From Bolinopsis microptera (lineage: Eukaryota > Ctenophora > Tentaculata > Lobata > Bolinopsidae): a stretch of 64,000 bases of DNA. The stretch covers positions 8,170,084 through 8,234,083 of the forward strand of contig NC_087072.1 in the NCBI RefSeq assembly GCF_026151205.1, written 5' to 3'. Each line of letters begins with the position of its first letter. Position 1 is the stretch's first letter. Of the stretch, positions 35,401 through 47,000 are shown in pieces. The position numbers and the translations under genes are program-made. Below the pieces are notes generated by a model that saw nothing but the letters and a program-made list of their open reading frames with translations, did no database searches and had not been told where the DNA came from.

Positions 35401-36396
35401 CCTCTAGGCTACTGTTTTCCAAGTCTTGTCCTGTGAGTAAAGAATGTGTGAGAAGGTATTAATAAAATAAATGTATATTTTTTGAATTTTTAAATCTAAT
35501 CTGAGAATGAAGTATAAAGAAATTTTTAATTAGCACTGTATAGTTTAAGATATTTATAGCTTATTATAACCATTGATACAAAGGCCATAATCTTTCGCAA
35601 GCGCTTTAATATCCACCTTGAAGCCACATTTTATATCCTTGAACCACACAATATAAACTAAAGCATGTTTTAGTGTAGACTTTTTGTCACAACAAGACTG
35701 CAACCTATAGTAACAACTATAAACAGAACCCCTAATGTCTACTAACAAATTTCTTCTAGTCCTAAAATGAGCCCTGTCTCTAAAAACCTAACTGAACTAG
35801 CGTTTCGGTGTGTGCAAAAGCTTTCAGGCACGCGCATTCCTTGCCCCGTTAGTTACCTGTCCTTCCAAAACCAAACTAGCAGTCAAGGACAAAAAGTCAT
35901 ACACCAAATGGGCATTATATTTTATGAATTGTTTTACATCTTTTTATTCTGTAAAATGTGCTAAAATTAAATTTCTTGTTTCATTGAAAATTTCTTGTTT
36001 CATTGAGATCTTAATCGAGTGTTTGACTAAAAATCATCTATTTCTTGTGAGTTGTATTATTTACCGTTTATTTATGTACAGTATTACTTACAATTATGTT
36101 ACATTTTTATACGCTTGTTTTTCTTTGCCTCTCGTTACGATATCAATAATTCGCAAATCATTGGTCTTTATGAAGAAAGCCTCATCTGAGTTCTTAATTT
36201 AATTTCTAAAGAAAGAAACTTATTTATTATTATCCCGTACTTTCACCAATCAACTCTTCGTTGAAATGCTGGTAGAATTCCGCCTATTTTTTAATCCGCT
36301 GGGGAGAAGGGAGTGTTTTTGTGTTCTTAAACCACCACCAATCAATTTGTCGTAAAATTTTAGGTCAGAATGATCGCAGATAAAGTTCCCACTAAT
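35401..36396. other. Intergenic, short repeats only
   Basis: No gene supported. A 20-bp unit (AAATTTCTTGTTTCATTGA) is duplicated in tandem at about 35967-36006. Frames at 35767-36202 have no recognisable content. Confidence 0.35.
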
Positions 36397-36780
36397 GTGG
36401 CTGCACTTAAGCACTTTTCTCAGAAAACGAAATTTTCAAATTTTCTATTTCAGCGTGTCCCCTTTTTACAACCAATGTTTCATCACAACAGTTTAAGGCT
36501 AATTTTTCGTTTTACTTTCGATGACCAATGGTTTGAACAGGTCATTTTCATCAGAACATGGAGTTTTTGCTGATGTGGCTGTACTTAAGCACTTTTCTCA
36601 GAAAACGAAATTTCAAATTTTCTATTTCAGCGTGTCCCCTATTTACAACCAATGTTTCATCACAACAGTTTTAGGCTAATTTTTCGTTTTGCTTTCGATG
36701 ACCAATGGTTTGAACGGGTCATTTTCATCAGAACATGTAGTATTTGCCGATGTGACTGTACTTAAACACTTTTCTAAGAA
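36397..36780. repeat. Tandem duplication, about 182-bp unit, two full copies and a partial
   Basis: Each unit starts (T/G)GCTG(C/T)ACTTAAGCACTTTTC and runs through TATTTCAGCGTGTCCCC and CGATGACCAATGGTTTGAAC to CAGAACATG. A decayed third start follows at 36760. The leading motif AAGCACTTTTxTCAGAAAACG also ends the foldback repeats at 49083 and 59367 and recurs at 36970, so the array may have grown from that family. Confidence 0.8.
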
Positions 36781-37806
36781 ATTCAAACTATAATTTGTGA
36801 TTTTGAGGCACTTTCCGAGAAGTTAGGATGATGAAACCTTGTCAGAAGTCTCAAAAGTCGACAAAGTACCTTAGAAACATAGTGGGTGCAGTTTTAATTG
36901 GACAGTAGCTAGCCCAGAGCAAGTACAGAATTGAAATCTTTAACCTCAATTTGCACAAAATGAACCTTGTGTTACTTAAGCACTTTTGTCAGAAAACGGC
37001 AGATATATGGTCGCTTAACACAAAGCTGAAATGTGAAATTGGGAAAAATTGTAGAATACGGCACACTATCCCAGAAAAGCTCTACAGTAAAACAAAATTT
37101 AGTAAAACAAAATTTTTATTTACCACAAAACAATCAATACATATTTAATATTATTATACATTTACAAATAAATCTAAATCTAAATTCAGCTATATACACA
37201 ATACACAGCCCGCCGCGCAGACAGCCACACATTGCTGAGAGATTCTCAGGTGCAGATGTAAGCGCCGCGCGCGAGGTTTGTTATCTTACAATTACATGTC
37301 ACGATATATTATTAATTATCAGAGAATTTTAGAAGCAAAATAGTAATTGCATATTGGGAAAATTTCGGTCGTTAACGCAGTACAGGGCGTGGACACTGCA
37401 ATGCTTATAACGGAAAGTTTTGAGGCACGAGTTTCATTCAGCTACCCAATTTATATGTGACATGTACTTGTATTAAATTCAGATAAATGTTAGTAACAAT
37501 CGACGCCAACATTGCGCAACTGTAAACTGCAAAATGTTAACGTCGATTATCACTAAATCACATCTCGCAAGTTACTAATTCTTTGCACTATATATGTTAC
37601 GTCACTATAGCATATGTCATTCATATTGTACGTTATATAAGATAAAAATAAACATTTTATAATTGTTTCAATGTTCAACACCGCTAAAAAACAAATACCT
37701 ACTTGCCCATCGATTAAGCAGTCGCCAAAACAAGGCTCAAAGTTAATTTACCTTCACACCTCGTTTTGGAGACTGAAGGATGTCAATAAATAAAGAATGG
37801 ATAACA
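36781..37806. other. Intergenic, left flank of the palindrome
   Basis: No gene supported. Contains another copy of the AAGCACTTTTGTCAGAAAACG motif near 36979 and a short GC-rich patch at 37210-37275. Confidence 0.3.
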
Positions 37807-37810
37807 TTAA

Positions 37811-38539
37811 GGGGGCAGGGGGGGGGGGTCTTCATGGAAATTTTCTCAAAATCGACTTTTTAGTTGTTTCTGATAGATGGGAGTGATATCTATCAGATGC
37901 TTTTAATCCGATAGAAAAATATTGCTCCTAGCAGAAATTATCGCCGGTAGAAGGTCAGCGCTTGTGTGTAATTGTATTGCGCAAGCGATTTTTGATCGCG
38001 TGCCCTGAAAATCGAGTCTAAAAATCTATCTCCTCCTACATTTTTTGAGCAATCACCCTCAAACTTTCAGGATATGTTCTAGGGATCATTTAGAAGAGAT
38101 TGTCCAGGCAAAATTTTGAGATAGGCCTTTAAACGTTTTTTATTCGATTTTGAAAATCTTGGACCTGGTTTTTTGACGATTTTTCGAGGTCCAAGATTTT
38201 TAAAATCGAATAAAAAATGTTTAAAGGCCTATCTCAAAATTTTGCCTGGACAATCCCTTCTAAATGATCCTTAGAACATATCCTGAAAGTTTGAGGGTGA
38301 TTGCTTAAAAAATGTAGGAGAAGATAGATTTTTAGACTCGATTTTCAGGGCACGCGTTCAAAAATCGCTCGCGCAATACAATTACACACAAGCACTGACC
38401 TTTTACCGGCGATAATTTCGGCTAGGAGCAATATTTTTCTATCGGATTAAAAGCATCTGATAGATATCACTCCCCTCTATCAGAAACAACTAAAAAGTCG
38501 ATTTTGAGAAAATTTCCATGAAGACCCCCCCCTGCCCCC
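37811..38539. mobile_element. Giant near-perfect palindrome (foldback element) at a TTAA site
   Basis: The 729 bp consist of two arms of roughly 355 bp joined by a loop of about 20 bp near 38175. The left arm starts GGGGGCAGGGGGG and the right arm ends with the complement. TTAA flanks it on both sides (37807-37810 and 38540-38543), the duplication made by piggyBac-type and Kolobok-type transposases. The arms differ by only a few bases, so it is young or conserved by gene conversion. No coding content was recognised. Confidence 0.9.
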
Positions 38540-38543
38540 TTAA

Positions 38544-40188
38544 AGAGATCATGAAGTGTAAATTTGCGAATTCTTCAAAAATACTCGAAACTTGGGTAGT
38601 GAGCTAGGCTTGGTAATTCTGCCACAATCTCAAAATAGCTCCGTCATAATTGCTTCACAAGCTGAGATAATATGGGGTATATCAATTACATTTTTCCAAG
38701 TTGTGGCTAGGTGACGGGATAGCATATACGACATGTGTAAAAACACCTGATTTTAATTGTCCATAACAAGTTTTCTGTTGGTTTTTTTGTTGAACCGACA
38801 AGATTACCATCAGGTATAAACCATTATATTCCACATATCTTCCTAAATTTGGTGTACAGCGATTAATCTAGTTCCTACAAGCAATTAAAGACAGCTCACT
38901 TCATGAAATTTGAATGTAGCACGATCAGTGTTCAATTTGTTTACTTTCGTTTTGTACGGTCTTTGTATTTTAAAGCTTGCGAATGTGTGCTTTCTTGAAT
39001 AACGTGTAATGTGTAGACACGAACCTAACATATGTATCCGTAGTCTGTACCCCGTAGATAAAAGTCTTATCTTCCAATTAAAGAATTAATAACTAAGTCA
39101 GAGCTGTTACAAATTTTCGCGTTTGTCGACTGCGGCACGTGTTTTCAGAGTATAGTAGGTCAAGCTTTGCAATTATGACATTACTAAATATATTAGTTTA
39201 GCTTCATTCCATTATCACTGCAACAACTCTTTACTAGTTAAAATTTATCAAAAGACGGTTGATGGTAAGACATTGTGCAGTCGGAGGTTGTAACAACCGT
39301 GAGGGAAGAGACACCAGTAGTAGGAGAAGCTTTCTGGTTTTTCATTCCGTCCCAAGCGATGCAAAACGTCGAACAGCATGGGATAAAAGAGTGAACAGGG
39401 CCGACCATGAACAAGGCCTTAGATATTCAAGATACCTGTTTAGTTTCACCATCAATGATGCTGTAAAACGGGGAGACTATCTAAAAGCACATTTGACACA
39501 AAAAAAGTGGAGATATTTAGCCTACAAATCATTTGTGAATTTGATAAGCTCCCAAGATTTGGATAAAAAGGTTCGATACGTACTTCCATCATGTGTTGTG
39601 TCGGCGATCCGAGAAAAGTTTCCAAACACAGATGGATCAAGATATACGGGTTTTATCAGTATCGGAACTGATGATGGACATATTTTGCCATGAAGTTAAC
39701 AAGTAAATGTTTGTATCCAGAAAAAACTATTTACAATTTAAGGTTAGTTTAAGTAATAGGTTCTTACAAACGTGTATTGTTATTTAGCGTTTGGTAATTG
39801 AATGTTTTTCTTCCTACAACATAACACAGCAGTACGTAAACTTATAAGACAATTATTTGATGCTTGTGTATATTATGCACATTATTCAACCACAATTTTC
39901 GAAAGATAAAAGTCAAATCTATCAAGTGTCGTTAATTTGAAGATTTTATCAATTAAATTGGCGCCACAGCACATGAATAAAAATGTGCGTTTTAACACTG
40001 TTTCTATTGCGGTGTCTGACAGTTAGCCACAATCCAACAAATTCGGGCGATCTTCCTGTATCGATTTCACGCGACATAATTAAGTTACGAATCTGGGAAT
40101 TCCGAGCCCTATTGTTATATTAGTGTTTCTATGTGATAGTATATGTGAAATGTTTTGACGATTAAGTCGGGGACACTTCATGATCCCT
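38544..40188 (+). mobile_element. TTAA-flanked TIR element carrying a THAP-like gene (Kolobok-like)
   Basis: The ends AGAGATCATGAAGTGT and (complement of the right end) AGGGATCATGAAGTGT are inverted repeats with one mismatch, and each is directly flanked by TTAA (38540-38543, 40189-40192). The left TTAA is shared with the palindrome, which therefore inserted into this element's own target duplication or the reverse. The only gene inside is the THAP-like frame at 39262-39693. Kolobok transposons use TTAA targets and encode THAP domains; no DDE transposase is visible here, so this would be a non-autonomous member. The family call is inference. Confidence 0.65.
39262..39693 (+). CDS. THAP-like zinc finger fused to a P2X7-C-terminus-like domain
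   Basis: A 143-residue intronless protein. The N-terminus MVRHCAVGGCNNREG... with FHSVPSD (27-33) and W40 follows the THAP consensus (C5, C10, then FxxxPxD and W). The second zinc pair (CxxHF) is not present; the position reads YSRYLFSF. Residues about 83-132 (KKWRYLAYKSFVNLI..., LPSCVVSAIREKFP, GSRYTGF) resemble the second half of the intracellular domain of P2X7 receptors, a domain found in many multicopy invertebrate and fish genes. The cysteine-rich first half of that domain is absent. A preceding in-frame TTG was not used as start. A DNA-binding or element-associated role is likely; the missing zinc ligands suggest decay or an internal deletion. Recognition of the second domain is from memory of its IPSCVVxxIRxxFP signature. 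Confidence 0.6.
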   Translation: MVRHCAVGGCNNREGRDTSSRRSFLVFHSVPSDAKRRTAWDKRVNRADHEQGLRYSRYLFSFTINDAVKRGDYLKAHLTQKKWRYLAYKSFVNLISSQDLDKKVRYVLPSCVVSAIREKFPNTDGSRYTGFISIGTDDGHILP

Positions 40189-40245
40189 TTAATACTGAAT
40201 ATGATGGATAATCAGTAATATCAATAAGATCCACAATCACTAATC

Positions 40246-40394
40246 ATGTTTTCGATGGGCAAGCACTCGCAACTGGATGCTGAAACAAACGGCGCAAGTC
40301 TTGCACCGTTCATGCAGCATACGTCGCGAGATATCATGAGCTCCGCTAACTCTGCGATTCTAACGGATGAATTAGGCTACCCCGACAGAGACAC
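40246..40394 (+). CDS. Weak candidate first exon
   Basis: Frame MFSMGKHSQLDAETNG... runs 49 codons from an ATG at 40246 to GACACAG|GTAACA, a possible donor. No homologue is recognised and no matching acceptor was found; a LINE fragment follows. It may be chance. Confidence 0.15.
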
Positions 40395-40452
40395 AGGTAA
40401 CAGGGGGTTGTGGAAGGACACGAACACTGTTCGTTAACAAAGAACTGTATTA

Positions 40453-40690
40453 CACTATTTGAATCACACTTACGATTTGGAGTATCGGTATGGGGCGGCC
40501 TTAGTAGTAACAACAGGGTCAAACCAATATTTATCACCCAGAAGAAAGAGAGGTTTACTTAAATAAGTTCAGAACTTGTACTAGAACACAAAGTAGAGAC
40601 AAGCGAAAGTTAGGAAGCGAATTCTATGAAAAACAGCACACAAAACCGCTATTTAAGGTTTACTAACCTTATATAACATAGTTTGTACAA
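40453..40690 (+). mobile_element. Degenerate LINE 3' fragment
   Basis: Reads LFESHLRFGVSVWGGLSS, IFITQKK, then in other frames LNKFRTCTRTQ and EFYEKQHTKPLFK, parallel to 1615-1840 of copy 1. Frame changes show it is an old copy. Confidence 0.7.
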
Positions 40691-41478
40691 ACACACATGT
40701 TGGTCTTCATGGAAATTCAATTGACATGCCAGTACAGAAAGTATGAAATTTGCGTGGTCACGCAGCGAATATTGCGCGCCATGCCGCTATTTTTGCCACA
40801 TTTAAAGCCTTTTAAAACTAGGTAGATCCCATATTACTGATTGTAGAGCAGCTCAGTTCAGTTGAGCAATAACAACAAAACTTATCAGACTATACAACTT
40901 CCTATAATTCTCATATAATTTGCACATGGGTGGACGTACACACACACACAAAGAGAAACTCTAATTACAATATGAAATGTTGTAATGCACTGTTATTTAA
41001 ATTTTTTGACACTATCTACAGTGGCATAACGTTGCCTGTTGGCGCCCCCCCCCCCCCCTATGATTTTTATATACCTATGTATTCCTCGCATAATTTCCAT
41101 GTCCGCCTGAACAAACCTGGCACCATCAAATCTTACTTCTAGAAACCCCAGAACTCATCAAGCCTAGTCTGAATTCAAAACTAGTTGACCAGCTACGTAC
41201 AGTTTCCTAGACAACTGGAACCTTTTGGGCCATGCACTAGCCAATAGCATGTATGGTCCTGCAGTGGGGTCTCCTTGTCCTTGGATCTGTGTTTTGATCC
41301 GTCTTTTCATAAAATTTTCTATTTGTATCACTTAGACTCACCTATTCAATGTTAATCGACACCACTGGTCCTAGTTAGATTTAGCCATGGCACGACTTCT
41401 CAAACGTAACAGTTAAATAGGTGTGACATACTATTATATTATTATAATTATATCATATGAATTGATTGGACTGCTAAT
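40691..41478. other. Intergenic with microsatellites
   Basis: No gene supported. Short (AC) run near 40938-40949 and a run of about 14 C at 41045-41058. Confidence 0.4.
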
Positions 41479-42245
41479 TGGAACGCTGTTCATAAAAAAA
41501 TTTTAACTTCAAGCAATTGCCTAGAAACGTCCATTAGCTTGATAAAACTGAGAACCAAAGCACTATTAATACAAGCACAGGCAGCTGACTTCAATGAAAC
41601 TAATAAATCAATGAAACTAATAAATCAATGAAACTAATAAATCAATGAAACTAATAAATTGCAGTAATCAAATCTAATTGCAGCGGCACACACTTACTAT
41701 TACTATCATGATTGTACTATAGACAGAAAATCTTTCAAATCGATTTTGGGCGCTTTTTAACCATTTGTTGTAATGTTTTTAGTTACTAAATATCTAAATT
41801 TATAAAATTTTTTATCGGAACGAATTAATTGATATTTAATAATTTATTCGGTAGGTTTATCTGGTATTGATATTGATTATATTGATATTTTTATTATTGA
41901 ACGAAGCTAACTCTAGACATAGTTAATACTACTTCTTTTAAGAAAGGGACTTGGAGTATAAACGACCAAGTTTGCATAAATTTCTATCCACCCAAGAACT
42001 CAGGAGGCAAAGGTGGGTGCGTAAACTTTTGGTCTGCACTCTCCGATCCTGTATCACCCTGGATTCTTCTCGGCGTATCTTTGTAAAGGGTATATACCTT
42101 CTAGTCAATCTCTTGCTACTCCAAGTCCCCTAAGATATCTGCTCTAAAGTTCGTGCTAGTTATATATGTATGAAATATATTTTTGTCTGCTTTAATTGAT
42201 ACTAAATAAAATTGTTGTTTTCTTAAATTGTTGTTTTCTTGAATT
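41479..42245 (+). mobile_element. L2/CR1-like LINE 3' end, copy 2 (same family as copy 1)
   Basis: From GGAACGCTGTTCAT onward this is nearly identical to 2031-2762 of copy 1, including the inverted repeat in the 3' UTR (41946-42129) and the two terminal units of about 17 bp. It is a 5'-truncated insertion of under 0.8 kb. A four-unit tandem array (41592-41659) replaces the region of copy 1 around the ORF2 stop. Confidence 0.92.
41592..41659 (+). repeat. 17-bp tandem array, four exact units
   Basis: CAATGAAACTAATAAAT repeated four times without change inside LINE copy 2; absent from copy 1. Confidence 0.95.
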
Positions 42246-42564
42246 ATAAATAAAATACTTTGTTTTACTAAAAAATCAGTCGGTGGCTGTGGCAATATTA
42301 TGGCTAGGAATTAGATTCTTGAATTCCTCACTTTATGCCACTGGGGCGGGGTCAGCGGGGCCCTTCGTTACGCCACTGATTATCTAATAAAAATGTCTAT
42401 AAGATTTATAGAAAGCAAGTTCAATAACATTAGTGATATCTGATTAAAGTGAACTGAACAATCATAAAGTACGGTAAAAACTATTTTAATTGAAATATGG
42501 TTGAACATGTATTGAGTGAAGCTACATAAAGCATTCATCTGGTCAAAAGTTTTCCAAAATCTGG
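42246..42564. other. 3' flank of the GPCR gene (minus strand)
   Basis: No second gene. TTTAAT at 42484, which reads ATTAAA on the minus strand, may be the GPCR polyadenylation signal. Confidence 0.3.
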
Positions 42565-43569
42565 TCATCTGGTTACTTGGGGCATCAAATTTTTTACCTG
42601 GGTCGCACCAGTCTTTTTTCTTGTCATCTGCACTGTAGGTTCTGCTTTGCACATACAAGATTTGATTTTCTTCAACACAAACGTTTTGAAATCGTGACTA
42701 CAGAGGGTATATAGAATAGGGTTTCCAAATGAATTAAGGAAATAGAGATAAATTGTAGCTTGTGATAGTCCTGGATGGGAGCCCTTCATGCCCCCAAACC
42801 TTTTGATAAATCCTGGCAACCAAGACATTATCAACAGAAGTGACAAACTTCCAACTGTGATTGTTGCTTGTCTTCGTCGCTTTTCCAACATTGTTTTCAT
42901 CCCAATCTTCGTTATTCTTATTTGACTGTTGGCTTTTACATTCCTTGTGTAGATGAATGTTTTTATGGCTAGTAGAATGTTGCACAGTATGATTATTGAA
43001 AAAGGTGTTATAAGAAACATCGTAGAATACAAGATGTTCTCCACACCATTGTAGTTATAGTTTAAGATGCAAGTTGAGATTTGCTTCACAAAAACTGCTT
43101 TTGTTACCACAAATAGACTTCTGAATCCAAGTATGCTTGAATACAACCATAGTGCGTAGCAAAGTGCCTTTGAATGTTTAAGCAGAAGTTGGAGATTTCT
43201 GAGGGGAAAGGAGAGCATTGTCAATCTGTAGACTGTAAGTGCTGCTATCAAGTTAACATTGGCGATTGCAGCAATCGAGGCTGTTGTTGCAGATATTAAG
43301 CAGACTTTATAGCCAAACTTCCAAACAATCGTCAAGTTTGTTATCATCACTGGGACCACCCTTGCTATTATGTAAAGCAGGTCTGAAATTGCTAGATTCC
43401 TGATGAAACACATGTTTGTCCTGTTCATGTGGAATACATGGTTTTTTCTTGTTGTTGCATAGATGATAAAAGTATTTCCTATGGAGCCGGCGACGGTAGT
43501 GAAGAGCGAATAAGAGAACAGGATAAGGTTGACACCTGTAACCACGTTTTCTGTTTTATTGTTTTCCAT
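42565..43569 (-). CDS. Class A (rhodopsin-like) G protein-coupled receptor
   Basis: A 334-residue intronless receptor with seven hydrophobic segments (about 14-39, 57-79, 88-117, 135-157, 178-207, 237-258, 271-290). TM1 has the conserved GN (31-32), TM2 has LAISD (D63), TM6 has SWLP (249-252) in place of CWxP, and TM7 has NPILY (283-287), the NPxxY motif. C90 at the top of TM3 and C167 in the second outer loop can form the usual disulphide. N4 (NKT) is a glycosylation site, and C305/C307 could be palmitoylated. The E/DRY motif is VYR (113-115), losing the acidic residue, which often changes basal activity. The ligand cannot be told from sequence; the peptide/amine-like class A group is as far as I can go. 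It is transcribed away from TTC4, starting 0.5 kb from it. Confidence 0.85.
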   Translation of the reverse strand: MENNKTENVVTGVNLILFSYSLFTTVAGSIGNTFIIYATTRKNHVFHMNRTNMCFIRNLAISDLLYIIARVVPVMITNLTIVWKFGYKVCLISATTASIAAIANVNLIAALTVYRLTMLSFPLRNLQLLLKHSKALCYALWLYSSILGFRSLFVVTKAVFVKQISTCILNYNYNGVENILYSTMFLITPFSIIILCNILLAIKTFIYTRNVKANSQIRITKIGMKTMLEKRRRQATITVGSLSLLLIMSWLPGFIKRFGGMKGSHPGLSQATIYLYFLNSFGNPILYTLCSHDFKTFVLKKIKSCMCKAEPTVQMTRKKTGATQVKNLMPQVTR

Positions 43570-44051
43570 TTTATGCCTGCATGAATTGTTGTTAAAGACC
43601 GCATAATATTTTAAAATATTTATTTAAAAGTCTCATTATGTTATCATTGCAATTGCATACAAGGATTGGAGTATGCTGAAATAAACAATTAAGTGTATTC
43701 ACTGTAAAATTGACCAGCTCACTAAAATGAATAAGATCTGAGCAGACAAGCAAAGAGTCGAGCTCACATTCATATATCTAGTTAAAGTTTAGATCAATTG
43801 ATCCTCTTGATCTTCCTTAGATTTCTCTTCCTCGATTATAACTGCCAGAACTGACAAAACGCTTTTGATGGCTCATTAAGATCACCCAGGAACCCAATCA
43901 AAGTGTTTTTAGTGTACTTGTGCCATTTGCACTCACTCCAACACTTATATGATATTACACTACAGCTACAATCTATAACCTAATATCCCAAGATTTTAAG
44001 CAATTCTTCTTTCTTATAATATAATTGTATCTAAAATCATCATCTATTTAG
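43570..44051. promoter_or_regulatory. Divergent intergenic region between GPCR and TTC4
   Basis: 480 bp between two divergent genes and so likely to hold both promoters or a TTC4 5' UTR intron; TTTAG at 44047-44051 directly precedes the first TTC4 coding exon. I see no specific motif I would name. Confidence 0.35.
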
Positions 44052-44063
44052 GATCTTGAAGCA

Positions 44064-47000
44064 ATGTTTGACGATGAATGCGAACTTACAAATGAGGAAA
44101 TCCTCGAGCTTATGGAGAAACCAAACCCACATGGGCTGGAGCCTTTCGGGCCAGACTGGGAGAAGGAGATGGACATGCATCCTTTGTTTATGGATGATGT
44201 ACCTCAAGAAGTTATTGATGGTTTGCAATTTGTAAGCTATTTATTTAAAATAAAATCCTTAGCAGTATTTAAATTGAAAGTATAACCCACAAATTAAAGC
44301 TTTTTTTCACCGCCAATTGAATAAATCAAACTACCGTTATGCATAAACTATATTCTTAATACAGGAACATTCGAGAGAACAAAGTGGCCAGTATTAGCAT
44401 CTCATCTTGACATGATGTACGATGATGATGAAGATTTGGAGTATACTGCAACATGTTACAAAGATGATGGAAATGTTGAGTACAAAAAGGGAACTAAAGA
44501 AGGCTTCATAAAAGCTATCATCTCTTATACAGGTTAGTTGAATATACCATGATACTTGTTCAGGGTAATTGGCTTAAGGTTTAGAAGTTATACTTATGTA
44601 GATGGTTTTAAAGGATTCTTAAATAATATCAACATGGACAAGTAGGTATTATGTGTGATTAGTATTAGTGTGTATTAGTGTGACTGTCAATGATACATAT
44701 TTTGTGTCCTTTTATTCCACAGATGTGGGAAAAATTAAACGGTTTAAGTTGTCATTTGTCACTTGTCACTTAATCCTCTAAATGTATATTATAAATTACA
44801 GAAGGATTGAAAAAGAACTGTGTCAACGAAGAGCTGAATTCACAATTATATTGCAACCGAGCTGCAGCTCAGTTTTCTATTGGAAATTACAGGTATTTTC
44901 ATGTATGAAATGAATCAGTGTAATTCTTGTTGCTCAAAAGTTGAAAATATGTTTATGAAGTTCTTCATTATGTAAATACTTATCTTTTATCTTATTCTCA
45001 TGATGATACCTGCAACTATGCATTAATCAGCAGTCTTTCTTTCGAATTGTCCCAAAAAATAGCTAGGTTAATGGATAAAAAGGGGAATCATCTTGAAACA
45101 GCAATTTACGGGACAGCGATACTTGAAACTGCAATGAATGATGAGCTTTAAGTACTTCGATTAACAAAGAAAATAATCGACTTTAATTCGGACAACACAA
45201 CCCCTATTTCGTGGCTAGTAATGGATGTCAAACCATTAGCACTGCACTGCGAAAGCTCTTGTCGATATAGAGAATACTAATAGCAAGGGTGCCCACTGCC
45301 CATCTAGATTCTTTTCAACAGAAGGGGACTAAGTGGAGTATTATCAATGTGTGACGCCTGTCTTTGTGTTGAATGGCGGCCCTGCATCCATTAGCATCTC
45401 TGACGTTAGCCATGGACAAGGCAACGTATGGTAGCACGATTGAAGATAATATTGTACTAGCTGAAGAAGATTTTATTAACTGTCAGAAAATTTAATGGTC
45501 TAAATCCAGGAGAGCTACTCAAGATTGCGAGAAAGCATTAGAGCAGAACCCAACTTACGTGAAGGCAATTACTCGTGCAGCTCAAGCTCAACTCAAGTTA
45601 GGTGAGGTGAAATGTTGCCACTTTAATGAATTTACCATTTTAATGTTGGGGAGGGGATTTATACCGTGTGGCAATAGTTATAACATGTTGCAAATACAAC
45701 AAGGCAGATCAATTGGGATATTCTGGGACCGTGAAACAACCATGAAGTGAACGACATAAGGAATCCCGATTTCCTCTTCTGTAGAAAATGCACAAATCAC
45801 AAATTATGTCACCCTAACTAACCTTGAGTTAAAGAACATTGCCACTTGATATCAATTCAATCAGAACTGCCAGAGCTGAATTATAACTATTGGTCGAACT
45901 CATGTTATAAATACACGTTGGCTTATAATGATAACGATAATTTGAAGACACGTCCCTTTCTCAGGTAACAGGACAGCTGCGATTGCTTGGTGCGACAAGG
46001 CTTTAGCGATTGACAAGCACAGTAAAGTCATTATAGAGATGAAAGTCAAAGCTTTACAGGTATATTATATCACGCGGTGGTTATGGAGGGTTGTCGTATG
46101 TGCACCGCCGCGCTGATATTACAATATCTGTAATTTGACAATTGACGTTTTTCCCAGTAAATCTAAATGGGCCTATCTGACATTTATCACGCAGTTGAAT
46201 TGTTATAAAAATGTGGTGAAGTGGTACCGGATCGATTTTGGTGATTTAATAAATAATAATGCGGCGAAATCATATCAAATATAAGGGTGGGGTGGCGAGA
46301 GAGAGAGTTTTATTGACGTTGCAGCATATATCTGTATTATATCACAATCGAACTAACAGTAAGATATATATATCATTATACCACATAATACCTTCGATAT
46401 CAGCCCGTGATGCGTACTGTCCTTCACTACGTTAATGAATTATCACGCTCAGCCCTCATTGGTGACGTATCATGGTATAACAATCAAACTGACAATAAGC
46501 AATATACAGATATAACTTATGCAATTGTAGGGGATGCTAGTACTATAGTACGTTACTTCAAGTGATTGCACTAAACTCCACGAAACTTCTGTTGAATTGG
46601 GGTTACCTCTATTTTAGTGTTTGTATTAAAAGTCAAATCGGCTATCAAAGTTATAACGGGAGCAATAGCAGGAACCCACAAACTCTGTAAAGTAAGCATA
46701 TTGTGTTTGTTCTGATTGATCTCCTGAGGTTAACATACAACTTTGGAGTGGTGTAAACACGCTTATCACAGAAAATATCTAATTCATTGAGCATAATATC
46801 ATCGCACGATCCTCCATACATATTCTCCTGCTAGATTAACATTTAGTGTAGCATATCGGGGTCTGCGGGGCCCTTTGTTGGAGGGCATAAGTGAGCAATC
46901 CATTTACTTCCATAACTAAGCAATTAATTTTCCCGTTTAGTAAATGAGCAATTCAGTAATATCTTTGATAAGCATTTTAATTGTTGAATTGTTGTTTATA

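Noticed and set aside
44365-44384. Frame break at the TTC4 exon 1-2 junction
   Set aside because: The ACAG acceptor at 44364 would break the frame, but an acceptor at 44384 (or 44375) restores it and gives the expected protein length.
45043-45480. Possible degenerate repeat-protein sequence in a TTC4 intron
   Set aside because: Short coding-like patches with stops, no family recognised; the TTC4 exons on both sides join in phase without it.
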